Source: Prorocentrum cordatum (lineage: Eukaryota > Sar > Dinophyceae > Prorocentrales > Prorocentraceae). From it: DNA of 64,000 nt. The stretch spans positions 75,001 through 139,000 of the forward strand of contig CAUYUJ010018651.1 in the NCBI GenBank assembly GCA_963575745.1, in the 5' to 3' direction. The notes under the pieces are model-generated. The model did no database searches, was not told where the DNA came from, and worked only from the letters and a program-made list of their open reading frames with translations. Within the stretch, counting starts at the first letter, position 1. Each line of letters starts with the position of its first letter. Of this stretch, positions 44,275 to 56,174 are shown piece after piece. The position numbers were made by a program, and so were the translations under genes.

Positions 44275-46070
44275 CCTCGCGGAGGCCAGGCGCGGGCGGG
44301 CTCGCCGCCTCCGACGCGGCCCGAGGGCCCCGCCGCCCCCGACTCGGCGGACGAGCTCAGCTGGGCCCCACCCGAGGCGGGCGGGCCCTCGCCGCGCCGA
44401 AGGCCAGGGCCCCGCGGGCCCTCGGGCCCTTCGCCGACCGGTGCAGGGCCCAGCGGGCCCGCCTTCTGTTTCGCCTTCTCGTTCCTCCGGGCCCAAAATA
44501 CTCCAGGACAATTAGGGGGCCACAGGCGAACCCTACCCCTACCCCAACGATTTCTGAAGGGGAGGGGAGGGTTCACTTCGCTCGGGAGCTCCCGAACGAA
44601 TTCCACCCCGCCCTCCCCCTCAGAAATCGTGGGGGGCAGGGGTAGGGTTCGCATGTGGTCCCAGGACAATGAAACGGGCCTTCCTCCCCCCTCCTCTGTC
44701 GGCGGCCAGCGGCCGCCGCGCTGCGCTTCAGGGCACTGACCCTTATGGCGCGTCGAATAGCGGGAAATAGCGGGAGGAGGAGGAGGAGGAGGAGGAGGAG
44801 GAGGAGGAGGGCGCCCCGCCGCTTCGGCCCGCCAACCCTGGAAGGACCCAGGGGGTCGAGCCCAGGGAGGCCTGCGGTAGTTTGCGTCGCCCTTCAGGAT
44901 GACCACCTCGGCGTCCTCCGCAAGGGGGGGGGAACGGGAGGAGCTGGAGGCAAAGGAAGAGGATGGCGCAAGACGGAGGACAGAGGGTGGAAGATGGTTT
45001 GTTGTCACTCGGGGGGGTACCGGCAGACCCAAAATCCAGTTTGAGGAGGGGTGAGCTCCCCAACGCACGTCCCGGGCTACCAGAGCCGAGCCTCTATCTC
45101 TACCCTTAGACGCCTCCACCTTGCTGAACACGGCCAATGCGCCCAAGCAGCATAAACAACAATTCTGAAAATCGCTGAAGGACCCCAAGAAGACCAAAAG
45201 ATACCCCAAGAGCTCTGACATTCAAAACCGTGAAACGGCCTAATGGCTTCAAATGCTTTGCATCTCGCCTGATCAGTTCCGGACGCCGCCACACTCCCAG
45301 GCCCCCAGAAGGCCCCCAGACTGCTCAAATCCCACGCCGGCGTCCAAGACGACCCAAAAGTGCCCCGCAAGACGAACCAACACCGCCCCACCACGCAGCA
45401 TCAAGACACCCGAAAGGACGCCAAGGTGGCCCCAAGACGCCCCAACAGAGACGCCAAAAAGACACAGAAGGCCCTCAAACGACCCCGCACGGCTCCACTA
45501 GGAGCTCAAAACAGGCCCCGATGCTGGCTCACCGCAAGGCTGCGAGATCGTCAGCAGGAGCAGTCTGTGGGCAAGCTGGAAGCACAAGCAGATAATCCGT
45601 GGGTAATCCACAATGGTAAAAACACCATTCAACACAAGATAGCTCGGCTACCACGTGTTTGGCGGAACAATTGAACAATTAATCAACGCGGAGATCCCCA
45701 TGTGTGCATGTAGTGTCCTGGCACTTTCCGCTACGAGCGCCTGGGTACGAGAGAGCCTGGGTATGAGGGCTGGGTATGAGAGTCCGAGGGCGGGTGAGCC
45801 TCAGTGCGAGCGAGTCTGAGTGAGTGTGGGTGAGTCTTAGCGTGAGTAAGTATATGCGTGCGCACGAGTCTGAGTATGACTAAGCTAAGTGTAGGTGGAC
45901 ATGAGAACGAGTGGTCTGAGTATGAGGGCGAGTGACCCTGAGCATGAATAACCTGAGAGGGAGCAGGCGTGAGGACAGAGGAATGAAGGTGACAAAGAGA
46001 CAGCTGCTTCCTTCTCCTCCTGCGTCTATCTTCGTCCTCAACCGTCGTGTTTCTCCTTCTCCTCCTTCTC
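44275..46070. other. No gene recognised; inverted GAAATCG blocks and CCCCAAGA repeats
   Basis: 44525-44660 contains inverted copies of a CCCTACCCC, GATTTCTGAGGGG and GGTTCGC segment. 45160-45500 holds degenerate CCCAAGACG/CCCCAGA repeats, the reverse orientation of the TTGGGGCC family. 45730-45960 is rich in GAGTATGAG/TGAGTGTGAG words. Confidence 0.45.
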
Positions 46071-46376
46071 CTCCTTCTCCTCCTCCTCCTCCTCCTCCTC
46101 CTCCTCCTCCTCCCTGGCGGCCATCCTTCTCCCCCCCCACCTGCGTCCTGCTCCTCCACCCTCCTCCTCCGTCCTCCCTCATCCCTCCTCCTCCCTGGCA
46201 AGTGTCCCCCTCCCTGGCGACTCCTCCCTGGGGCCCTGGGGTGCCCACGTGCATGATCAGAGTGAGGGGGCCGAACGGTCATTCACTGTCCCTGGGTGCG
46301 TGGCTGAAGTGAGATTCAGCGGTGCGGATTCGTGTTGTTGGTGTTTGTTTGTTGTTGTTGTTGTTGTTGTTGTTGT

Positions 46377-46407
<31 letters not shown>

Positions 46408-46534
46408 CGGTGTTGGTGTGGTTGTTGTTGTTGTTGTTGGTGTTGTTGTTGTTGGTGTTGTTGTTGTTGTTGTTGTTATTGTTATTGTTATTGTTTTTGT
46501 TGTTGTTGTTGGTGTTGTTGTTGTTGTTGTTGTT

Positions 46535-46565
<31 letters not shown>

Positions 46566-46575
46566 TTGTTGTTGG
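46060..46575. repeat. CCT and GTT microsatellites
   Basis: (CCT)n lies at 46067-46112 and nearly pure (GTT)n with GGT/ATT/GTC variants at 46335-46575, giving Val, Leu, Cys and Asn homopolymer ORFs. Confidence 0.9.
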
Positions 46576-46799
46576 ACATTATTAATTCTAAAGAATACTT
46601 ATTGTTGGGCCCCCTGGTGCACGCCCCCCCCCCCGCGCCTAGGCCGCAGCCACATTTTCATCATTTTCGTGAGGAAGTCTCAGGTAAAACGATGTCATCC
46701 AGATCCGGTTGTTTTGTTGACGCCCGCTTTCCCTGTCAAAAAACACTATAAAATGACATGTCTTGTTCTAACATAACCAAACTTCAAGAATCCTTTGCA

Positions 46800-47420
46800 A
46801 AAAAATGACACGAAGTGCACACTCGCGCGCGCAAGATGAAATCCTTCCAAAACCTTAGTTTTCGTAGCGATTTTAACATAAAAACATGAAAAACCCAATG
46901 GTTTTTCAAAAAAAAAGTTTCAAAAATTCATCCCGCGCGCTCTTGCGGATTTCTGAGGAAACGCAATATTTTTTCAACATTTCTGTCAAACGGGCTCTTG
47001 CGAGCAACTTTTTCACGTGCTTCGAACTTCTGCAACAACGGTTGCGCGCATGGCAGGGCCATCATCCCTGTCAAATAATACCATATGGGACACATTCGTT
47101 TTTTCTTCGCGCGCGCACGCCGAAATCTTCCAATACCACTGGGTTTTTTAAGAAATTCAGCGCCGCGTATCATAAAATGATCCGCCCCGTAGGTCCTCGA
47201 AAAACACGCGCACGGATTTTCCAAATTTCTACCCGCGCGCGCTGTCCGAATCCTTAAAAACAAATGGTTCTTCAACATTTTACATGAGCTCGCGCGAGCT
47301 ACTTTCGCATTCAACGGCGTCCGCGCGCCTGCCAGGGGCTACAATCCCTTGCAAAAAAATACCATGCGGGACACATGCGCGCGCCGTCGCGTCGTCGTCG
47401 TCGTCGTCGTCGTCGGCATG
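46800..47420. repeat. GCGCGC-rich repeat, remote copy of the 7.3-9.9 kb family
   Basis: ATGAAATCCTTCCAAAA, then C.T.GTTTTCG, GCGCGCTCTTGCGGATTTCTG and TTTCAACATT blocks match the order of sub-blocks at 7640-8100. A (GTC)n tract at 47392-47415 ends it. Confidence 0.55.
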
Positions 47421-47894
47421 TTACCACAACCAGTCCGTGCGTCACCACGTCATCGAACAAAATCACTGATCACGGAAACAAGTCCTGTGGTATGCTGGCG
47501 CCACGCACGTGGTACCACTCAAAATAATCTTTGCTTGTGTGGTACAGAAACGGAAAAACGTCGGAAAACGGTACAGGTGTCCAGTGATGGAACAGGGGGA
47601 TAAGTCGTATACTAAGCTAGCTTCCACAAAATGTTACCACAACAAGTCATTGTACCCATGCGTCAGTGTAGTAGCCAAGGTCGTCCGCAGGCCACGAAGT
47701 GAAGTGTCCGAACGTCATAGGGCGGGAAGCTGGGTGTGGGTGGTGGCGAAGAGTCGTTTGGAAACTTGGTAGAGCTTGAACCGGCCCCCCCACAAAGTGG
47801 GGGTATTGCCCGCCTCCTATGAAAACCCTGGCACTGGTGAGAACGGAGTGTCCCCAGTCTAAATGATTGTTGTTGTTGTTGTTGTTGTTTGTGT

Positions 47895-48232
47895 CGTCGT
47901 CCCACCCGCAACCCGCCCCGCGACCCACCCGCGACCCACCCCGCGACCCCCGCGACCCACCCGCGACCCACCCGCGACCCACCCGCGACCCCCACCCCGC
48001 GACCCACCCCGCGACCCACCCTGCGACCCACCCGCGACCCCCGCGACCCACCCGCGACCCACCCCACGACCCACCGCGACCCCCCGCGACCCACCCGCGA
48101 CCCACCCGCGACCCACCCCGCGACCCGCCCGCGGCCCACCCCGCGACCCACCCGCGACCCACCCGCGACCCACCCGCGACCCACCCGCGACCCACCCCGC
48201 GACCCACCCGCGACCCACCTTCGACCCAAACC
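47895..48232. repeat. CCCGCGACCCA minisatellite
   Basis: About 30 units of 10-11 bp (CGACCCACCCG), open in most frames on both strands. A short (GTT)n tract (47862-47890) precedes it. Confidence 0.9.
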
Positions 48233-48600
48233 ACGTTCAAGGTACAAACCAACATTTTCGGCGCCTGCGGCGGGTTTTTTTTGCATTCCTTCCAGGTGGA
48301 GAGCCCGCGACCCACCCCGCGATCAACTCGCGACCAACCCGCGACCCAAACCACGTTCAGGGTACAAACCACATTTTTCGGTGCCTGCGGCGGGCATCTT
48401 TTGCATTTGTTCTAGGTGGAGAGACCGCGGCCCACCCGCGACCACGTTCAGGGTACAAACTACATTTTTCGGCGCCTGCGGCGGGCATTTTTTGCATTCG
48501 TTCCCGGTGGAGAACCCGCGGCCCACCCGCGACCCAAACCACGTTCAGTGTACAAACCAAATTTTTCGGCGCCTGCGGCGGGCTGCTTCTGCAGGAGGAC
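48232..48600. repeat. 91-120 bp compound repeat, four units
   Basis: ACGTTCA, GGTACAAACCA, TTTTTCGGCGCCTGCGGCGGG and TTTTGCATT recur at about 48232, 48352, 48443 and 48540. Each unit is separated by a short stretch of the CGACCCACC minisatellite, so the two repeats have co-amplified. Confidence 0.8.
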
Positions 48601-48995
48601 GAAGAGGAGGAGAAGGAGGAGGAGGATGAGGATGAGGATCAAGAGGAGGAGGAGGAGGAGGACGACGAGGAGGACGACGAGGAAGGGGACGACGACGACG
48701 TCGACGACGACGACGAAAAGGAGGAGGGGGGAGGATCGGGAGGGGGGGAAGAGGAGGAGGACGACGAGGAGGAACATGACGACAATGGGAGGACGATGAT
48801 GGAAGGACGAGGGGGGCAGAGGGAGGACGAGGAAGAAGCGGAGGAGGAGGAGGAGGAGGACGAGGTGGAGGAGGAGGACGACGATGACGATGACGAGGAC
48901 GAGGACGAGGACGAGGAGGAGAGGAGGAGGAGGAGGCGGAGGAGGAGGAGGAGGAGGAGGAGGAGGAGGAAGGAGGAGGAGGAGGAGGAGGAGAG
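48600..48995. repeat. GGA/GAC microsatellite
   Basis: About 400 bp of GAGGAGGAC, GACGACGAG and GGAGGA triplets. Confidence 0.9.
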
Positions 48996-49181
48996 CGCCA
49001 TCGACAGGGAAGGTGGGATAAGTCCGCCGGCTTGACGACGCCCGCGTCGCCCGCGCCCGCCCCCTCACTCTTATCCGCAATTGCGGGGTGCTACGTACGA
49101 TTGCCTTATCGCGGCGATCATGAGGCTCTCAAAAGGGAGAAGCCTGGGCCACCAAACAAAAAAAACTGCCTGAGACATCTC

Positions 49182-49313
49182 CTGGCCATCGCTCGGACGT
49201 CCATTTCCTGTGTTTTCTTCTTGTTTCGTGCGTGGTTCTTTCGCCACATGATCAAGGATGGTTCTCGATGATCCTCGCCGAAGGAAAAATGCACACGTCC
49301 GAACGATGCCAAG
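49182..49313 (+). mobile_element. Small TIR element (family M2), 132-bp copy
   Basis: Terminal 19 bp CTGGCCATCGCTCGGACGT pairs with the complement of the right end (CTTGGCATCGTTCGGACGT, 16 of 19). The element is flanked by the 4-bp direct repeat TCTC (49178-49181 and 49314-49317). The interior shares CCATTTCC.GTG, GTTTCGTGCGTG and GATGGTTCTCG with 61194-61578. It encodes nothing, so it is a MITE; the superfamily is not clear from 4-bp duplications alone. Confidence 0.8.
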
Positions 49314-49339
49314 TCTCCACACCGGCCACGAACGGGGAA

Positions 49340-50090
49340 ATGACATATACCCTGACGGCCCCCCCCCCGGACAGTGCTGAAGCCAGCGCCTCGCTCGAGA
49401 CATCCCCACATCTGCTCTGAAAGCAGAACATGCTGGGCACCCAAGCGTGCAATCCGCTGGAAACAACCTCACCATCTGAGTGCGAACGAGCCCGTGAAAA
49501 CAGCCTAGTGGTTTCCCCCTTGAGAGTGCTGAAACCAGCGCCTCGCCGAGATATCCTCCGACTCTGCTCTGAACGCAGACGGGTCTGGCCACCAAAACCG
49601 GCAAACCGCCCGAGACATCCTCGCTGGTTGAGCCCCTGGCGGTGCTGTATCCCGCGCCTCGCCCGAAACATCATCAACACCTGCTCTGAACGCAGACGGA
49701 CGAGTCTGGCCACCAAAACAACCAACCCGCTTGAGACACCATCGCAATCTGGACCCCTGGGGTGCGGAAGCCAGCGCGCTCGCCAGAGACATCCTCGAAA
49801 CCTGCTCCGACAGCGGAAGATGTTGGGCATGCAAATAAGCAGACCGCCTGAAACAACCCCGCAATCTGGCCGTGAACGGAGGAATGAGATACCCTCTGGC
49901 GCCCCTGCTTGTGTGCGAAAATCAACACCTCGCCTGAAGCATCCTCAACAACGGCTACGACTACGGGAAATGTTGGGCATGCAAGCCGGCAAACCGCTCG
50001 AGGCATCCCTGCAGGCTGGGCGCGAACAGAGGAATGAAACACCCCCTGGCGAGTCCCCGTCGGGTGCGCGAAAACCAACTCAACATCTGA
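49340..50090. repeat. Degenerate 105-160 bp tandem repeat
   Basis: GCGCCTCGC..GA.ACATC, CTGCTCTGAACGCAGA and GGCAAACCGC.CGAGACATCC recur about six times with variable spacing (for example 49386, 49548, 49654, 49775). Reading frames of both strands are shadows of the repeat. Confidence 0.7.
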
Positions 50091-50094
50091 TCCG

Positions 50095-50830
50095 TCACCA
50101 TCACCATCATCATCACCATCACCATCATCAGCATCATCAGCATCATCATCATCATCATCATCATAATCAGCATCGCAATCATCGCCATCGTCATCGTCAT
50201 CCTCATCGTCATCGTCATCATCGCAGCATCCGCATCAGCATCAAAACCCTCATCATATACATCGGCAACAACATCAGCATACGCAGTATTCAGTAGCAGC
50301 AGCACACGTAAGCAGCATCAACATCAACATATTCATCGCCATGACCATCGTCACCACCACCACCACCATCACCATCACCACATTCAACAACATCATGTTC
50401 GTCAACAGCGTCGTCATCATCAGCATCACTCACATCATCGCCATCATCATCATCAGCAGCACTACCACCACCATCACCGCCATAACCATCATCAAAGGCA
50501 TCGTCATGGTCGTCGTCCTCGTCGCCGTCATCATCATCAGCACCACCACCATCACCATCACCATCAACTCCACCATCATCCCCATCATCACCATCAGCCT
50601 CAGCAGCATCCTCGTCATCACCATCATCACCGTCATCGCCATCATGGTCAGCATCAGCAGCATCATCAGCGCCATCGTCATCACCAGCAGACACATGACC
50701 ATCATCATCACCATCAGCATCATCAACATCATCACCAGAATCGTCATCAGCATCATCAGCATCATCATCATCAGTCTTAACAATATCAGCATCATCGTCG
50801 GCATCATCAACCTCATCATCAACATCCGAT
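50095..50830. repeat. CAT/CAC/CAG triplet-rich tract
   Basis: About 730 bp of imperfect CATCAT, CACCAT and CATCAG triplets. Asp-rich and Met-rich antisense ORFs are artefacts. Confidence 0.85.
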
Positions 50831-50879
50831 TTGAATCCTATCGCCATCGTTATCACCTCCCGGGTCATCCTGAATACGA

Positions 50880-51480
50880 CTCCGGATTATCCTGAGCAGT
50901 GAGGAGGAGGAGGAGGAGGAGGAGCAGGTGGTGGGTGTTTTCCCTTCAAATGTGGTTTGCTCAACCAATTTGCATCCAGCGACGAGAAGATTTGGCCCAC
51001 ACGTGCCAGGACAATGGCAGTGCAGGCGCCGTTACATGTTGTGCAAACTGCACGGGACGCGCCCACGCGGCCCGATTCACTGTCAATCAGCAAAAGACGA
51101 GGAGCGAGAGCCCAGCCTTGAGGAGGACCTGGGGGCGGGAACGAAGGACAAGACAAGGACGCGCGGGGGGGGGGGGGGCGACCCGTCAGCGCGACAGCTG
51201 CAGAGGAAAGGTGGCAGGGGGCACAGGACGACGACGAAAGCGACGGGAGGAGACCGAAGAGGGTTGTGTTTGTCGCCTGCGCCATGTCGCCCGAACGCCC
51301 GGCAGAATGATTAAACCTGCGTGTAGAAAGTGCAAGAAGCGAGCAAGGCCTAGCTCGCCCGCCAGCGTCCCTGCTTCCTTACCCCACGCTTCAGTGCGGG
51401 AGCTAAACGCTCGAATGCGCGCCGCCAGGTCTGCGGGCGGCCCGCGACAGCGCCCCGCTGGACCCCCCAGCATGTCTCGA
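50880..51480. other. No gene recognised
   Basis: A 210-aa plus ORF (50899-51531) runs from a GGA tract into the next satellite without recognisable motifs; I do not call it. Confidence 0.4.
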
Positions 51481-53080
51481 AAGTGGCGACAGCTTCGCAG
51501 ATCGCTGCCCCCAAAGGATGGCGAGGTCTAGTCTGAGCCTGGGTGGTGCCTCACTGCGCTGAACCGCCCAGCGGCCCTCGAAAGTGGCGACAGCTTCGCA
51601 GATCGCAGCCACCCCTCCCCAGGAATGGCGAGGTCTAATCTGAGTTCGGGTGGTGCCTCACTCCGCTGAACCCCCCAGCATGCCTCGAAAGTGGCAACAG
51701 CTTCGCAGATCGCTACCCCCACAGGGATGGCGAGGTCTAGTCTCAGTCTGGGTGATGCCTCACTCCACTGACCCCCCAGCATGCCTCGTAAGTGGCGACA
51801 GTTTCGCAGATCGCGACGGTTTCGCAGATCGCAGCCCCCCCCAGGGATGACGAGGTCTAATCTGATTTCTGGTGGTGCCTCACTCCGCTGTACCCCACAG
51901 CAATCATCGAAAGTGGTGACAGCTTCGCATATCGCAGCCCCTCAAGCATGGCGAGGTCTAATCTGAGACTGGGTGGTGCTTCACTCCGCTGCCCCCCCCC
52001 CCAGCAGGCATCGAAAGTGGCGACGGTTTCGCAGATCGCGGCCTCCCAGGGATGACGAGGTCTAGTCTGAGTCTGGGTGATGCCCCACTCCGCTGGATCC
52101 CCAGCAAGCTCGAAAGTGGTGACGGGTTCGCATATCGCGGCCTCCCAGGGATGGCGAGGTCTAGTCTGAGTCTGGGTGGTGCCTCACTGCGCTGAACCGC
52201 CCAGCAGCCCTCGAAAGTGGCGACAGCTTCGCAGATCGCAGCCCCCCCTCCCCAGGAATGGCGAGGTCTAATATGAGTTCGGGTGGCGCCTCACCCCGCT
52301 GAACCCCCCAGCATGCCTCGAAAGTGGCAACAGCTTCGCAGATCGCTGCCCCCACAAGAATGGCGAGGTCTAATCTAAGTCTGGGTGGTGCCTCACTCCG
52401 CTGAACCCCCCAGCATGCCTCGGAAGTGGCAACAGCTTCGCAGATCGCTGCCCCCGCAGGGATGGCGAGGTCTAGTCTGAGTCTGGGTGGTGCCTCACTG
52501 CGCTGACTCCCAAGCAGCCCTTGAAAGTGGCGACAGCTTCGCAGATCGCAGCCCCCCCCCAGGGATGACGAGCTCTAATCTGAGTTCGGGTGGTGCCTCA
52601 CTCCGGTGGACCCCCCAGCAAGCGTCGAAAGTGGTGACGGGTTCGCAGATCGCAGCCCCCCAGGGATGGCGAAGTCTAATCCGAGTCTGGGTGGTGCCTC
52701 ACTCCGCTGGACCCCCCAGCGGCCTCGAAAGTGTCGACACGTTCACATATTGCAGCCTCCCAGGGATGGCGAGGTCTAATATGAGCCTGGGTGGTGCCTC
52801 ACGCCGCTGAATTCCCCAGCAGGCCTCGAAAGTGGTGACAGGTTCGCATATCGCGGCCTCCCAGGGATGGCGAGGTCTAATCTGAGTCTGGGTGGTGCCT
52901 CACTCCGCTGAACCCCAAATAAGCATCGAACGTGACAACAGTTTCGCAGATCGCAGCCACCCAGGGATGGCGAGGTCTAATCTGAGTCTGGGTGGTGCCT
53001 CACTCCGCTGGACCCCCCAGCAGCCCTCGAAAGTGGCGACAGTTTCGCAGATCGAAGCCCCCACCGAGCATCCAGGCAGG
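51480..53080. repeat. ~103-bp satellite array, about 15 copies
   Basis: GCGAGGTCTA occurs at 51521, 51628, 51730, about 51850 and 51951, and so on to about 52970 (101-108 bp apart; one unit with an internal GCGACGGTTTCGCAGATC duplication is about 120 bp). Other blocks are GAGTCTGGGTGGTGCCTCAC, CCCCCCAGCA.GCCTCGAAAG and CAGCTTCGCAGATCGC. Confidence 0.9.
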
Positions 53081-53330
53081 ACGGCAAAGAAGGAGACAGG
53101 GTAGCAGTCAAGTAGGAAAGATGAGAGGAAGGCGGGAGACGAAGGTGTGCGACTGCAGTGCTCTCTTCAAAACGAGTACCCATCGCAGGAGGGTTGGGAA
53201 TAACAAGAATCTTATCCTTAGGGTATGGGGACACAATATTTAAACCTAACTGTGCCGAAACGAGTCCCTGAGGGCCCCGAGAGGGGCTTAGGGGAATAGT
53301 CACCTGGATGGGCAATGGCATCGTAAGCCG

Positions 53331-53553
53331 CTAAAGTATTGCCAGGGTCCTTGGGATCTTCTTCAATGACTTCGGCGCTAACCCCACTCTTAATTCTACA
53401 ATCCTAGGACGCTGACATCCCACGAGGCGGTGAAACACACTGCCTGCGGTCAACTCACACAGGGCACACAAGCGATCAAACTTGCAGCCCGCATCACTCG
53501 CTCGCTGTCGGGCCCAAACCACGTCAACGGGAACCCATCGTACATAACCCAAC

Positions 53554-53560
<7 letters not shown>
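53331..53560 (-). pseudogene. LINE C-terminal tail fragment
   Basis: The minus strand reads VPVDVVWARQRASDAGCKFD, then LCALCELTAGSVFHRLVGCQ and RPRIVELR, a Cys-x2-Cys...His...Cys knuckle of the type found at the C terminus of dinoflagellate LINE proteins. It is cut at its N-terminal side by a GA microsatellite and carries no RT. Confidence 0.5.
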
Positions 53561-53589
<29 letters not shown>

Positions 53590-53635
53590 CAAAGAGAGAG
53601 AAAGAGAGAGAAAGAGAAAAAAACAAAAAAACAAG
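53561..53635. repeat. GA microsatellite
   Basis: (GA)n with GAAA variants, at the edge of the LINE tail fragment. Confidence 0.9.
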
Positions 53636-53804
53636 TACCGTGACTAACGTATGACATTTTTGATGAGCTCGAAGCACCACCTGTGTGGCGCACTTCACGT
53701 GGCCCTGTCAGCCCACTCCAGAATCCTAAGGCTTGCCCTGCCCCCCCTCCCCCCGCACACCCCCCGAAAACGCTCATTGAGAACCTGGCCCTGGGGTGAG
53801 ATGA

Positions 53805-53975
53805 GGGCGACGAAATGTATACACATCCACTGCTCCCTGGCCAGGCCCATCCTGAACCCAGCAGCGGCGTCTACGCCACGCCCTCCTGGCCAACCCAGGA
53901 GGGCGTATACGCAGCTCCTGGGTTCAGGACGGGCCTGGCTAGGGAGCAGTGGATATGTAGAGACTTCGTCGCCCG
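53805..53975. mobile_element. Long foldback element (~170 bp)
   Basis: The core 53825-53954 is an imperfect inverted repeat. Left ATCCACTGCTCCCTGGCCAG pairs with right CTGGCTAGGGAGCAGTGGAT, and inner arms share GTCCTGAACCCAG and TACGCCCTCCTGG around a loop of about 5 nt. Weaker pairing extends outward to GGGCGACGAA (53806) and TTCGTCGCCC (53965). The whole unit folds on itself, like the MAGOH insert but unrelated in sequence. Confidence 0.7.
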
Positions 53976-54135
53976 AGAGATTCGGGTCGGGCGAAAGGGG
54001 GGGATAGCAAAGGGGGGGTTTGAGAATCAGCTCCCGTAGCTGATTTTCCCGGCGCCTCCCGGCGCCGGAGGCGGCTATGTATCGAGGAATGGGCCCCTCG
54101 GTGAGGCCGAAACCAGCTGCGTGCAGCAAATTTCG

Positions 54136-54235
54136 NNNNNNNNNNNNNNNNNNNNNNNNNNNNNNNNNNNNNNNNNNNNNNNNNNNNNNNNNNNNNNNNN
54201 NNNNNNNNNNNNNNNNNNNNNNNNNNNNNNNNNNN
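54136..54235. other. Assembly gap (100 N)
   Basis: Exactly 100 N, the usual placeholder for a scaffold gap of unknown size. ORFs crossing it have no meaning. Order and orientation across the gap depend on the assembler. Confidence 0.99.
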
Positions 54236-54239
54236 GCTC

Positions 54240-54985
54240 GGGGATGGGCGTCGGGACTGGGGGTGGGGGGGGGGTTCGCCTTCTGAATTGACCCCCGTCC
54301 CTTGAGCCCCGAACGGGTCTTCACAGAGCACGGGGGCTCGAAGCAGCCCCAGACTGCCACCGCGGGCCGAGCACGTGCCTTCACAGGGCACGGCCAGGTG
54401 CACCGGACCCCCACGCGCGCGCCGCCGCGGCACCGGGGCCCCCCGCTCGGGTGCTCGCCCACGGGAAGGTGAGAGGGCGCGGGTCTTCTCGAATGAGTAA
54501 CTACCAAGCAATCGGGACCGAACCCACCGCGTCCCCCGGCGGTGGTAAGAGTTGGCTGCATCCTGTGTCACGGTGCTGCTGTCCTGTAATGCTTTCGGCC
54601 GGCGCACAGATTTACGCTTTCGTCGCGCAGCGATGCAACAAATATTGCGTTTTGTTGCACGTCTGGCAATTGCATACCCAAGTATTTGCGATTAACGCGC
54701 CTCCCGCACACTTTTGGTGAAGTCGGTTTTGCGGAATGTCTGCAGCGCCGCGCGTGTGTCGCCCAAGGTCGGGGCTGACGGTGACGACACGTCTCACGCT
54801 AGGTTCAAAAAGGTTCGCGCTGCAAGGTTGGCATGACTGACATTACCGGCCGTCCAAACGCAAGACTCGTCTTCTTTCAGGGCGCAGTTCCACGCATTCA
54901 TAGAAAAGCGCCACGACGAGCCCCACACAGACTCACATACTTATTTTTGCGAACAGGCAGACCCTTTCAGAACGCAGCGCGCATG
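54240..54985. other. No recognisable feature
   Basis: GC-rich near the gap, then mixed composition; no gene or repeat was seen. Confidence 0.45.
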
Positions 54986-54989
54986 CAAC

Positions 54990-56170
54990 ACTAACCAGCA
55001 CATCGAGTCCGCAAGCGAAGTGTGCCGCAAAAACCTTCGGTGCACCCCCCTTGGAGGCCACGAGCGAACCGTGTGAAGACTGTACTGACATGGTCCGGGC
55101 GGCGGCGCGCGGCTTGTGCTACAATTGCCGGCGGTGGAGCTCCCTATGATGCCACAAACCGAATGAAGAAAGGACAAAAATGGTCTCGGCGGCGGCAAGC
55201 GGCCTGTGCTTCAAAACCTTTGGTGGCGTTCCCTATGGGGCCACAAACCGTGTCAGGGCGTGCTGACATGGCCCAGGCAACGAAAATTGCCTGCGCTACA
55301 AGGGCCTTCGGCGGGGTTCCGTATGGGACCACGATTGCAAGAGCGAAAACATGAAATGCACTGGGCAGCGGCGTGAGGCCTGTGCTGGAACGACAAATTT
55401 CGGTCGAGTTCCCTGCGTGGCAACGAACAGTGTGAGGGGGTGCTGGAGTGGATTGGGCGGTGGCAAGCGGCCTGTGCGACAGAAGCCATCTGCGTTGCAC
55501 CCTGTGGAGCCACGAGCCGCGTGAGAACGTGCTGCTATGCTCTCGGCGACGGCGCGCGGCGCGTGCAACAGCAACCTTCCGCGTTGACCTCAATGAAGCC
55601 GCGATGCGCGCGATACTTGATTTGACCATGTACGGTCGGAAGCACGCAGCCTGCGCACTAACAAAAATGTTCGGCCGAACTTCCCATGGCGCCACGAATC
55701 GTGTGAACTGAACTGAAGCGGTCTGGGCGGCGGCATGCAGCCTATGCCCAAAAAACCTTCGGCGGGGTTCCCGTCGGGGCCACGAGCGGTGCGAAGCAAG
55801 ACCTTCAGTGGACTAGGCGGCGGCAGGCGGCCTGTGTTACAAGGGGCCTCGGTGGGATTCTAATGGGGCCACGAACTGTTTGATGGGGGGTGCTTAAGTT
55901 GTCGGGGCGGCGACAAGCGGCCCGAGCTGCAAAAGACTTCGGCGTAGCATCCTATGGGGCCACGAACCGAACGAAGGGTGTGCTGACATGGTTTGGGCGG
56001 CGGCACGCATCCTTTGTTGCGAGAATATTCGGCATCACCGTCTTATGGGGCCGCGAACCGTGCGGGGTGCGTGCTGAATTGGCATCGGGCAGCGGAAAGA
56101 GGCCTGTGCTACGGAGGCCTTCGGCGGGGCCCTATGGGCCCACGAATCGTTCAGACGGCGTGCCGAAACT
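54990..56170 (+). repeat. Diverged ~85-90 bp satellite, subfamily C, part 1
   Basis: CCTATGGGGCCACGAACCG, TGCTGA.ATGG, GGGCGGCGGCAAGCGGCCTG and CTTCGGCGGGGTTC recur about every 85-90 bp. They align block by block with the reverse complement of the satellite at 18395-20770, especially subfamily B, but are far more diverged from each other. Confidence 0.75.
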
Positions 56171-56174
56171 GCAT

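Noticed and set aside
53695-54607. ORFs of 222 and 288 codons spanning the N gap
   Set aside because: About 34 codons are unknown and the flanks show no motif; they exist only because N is read through.
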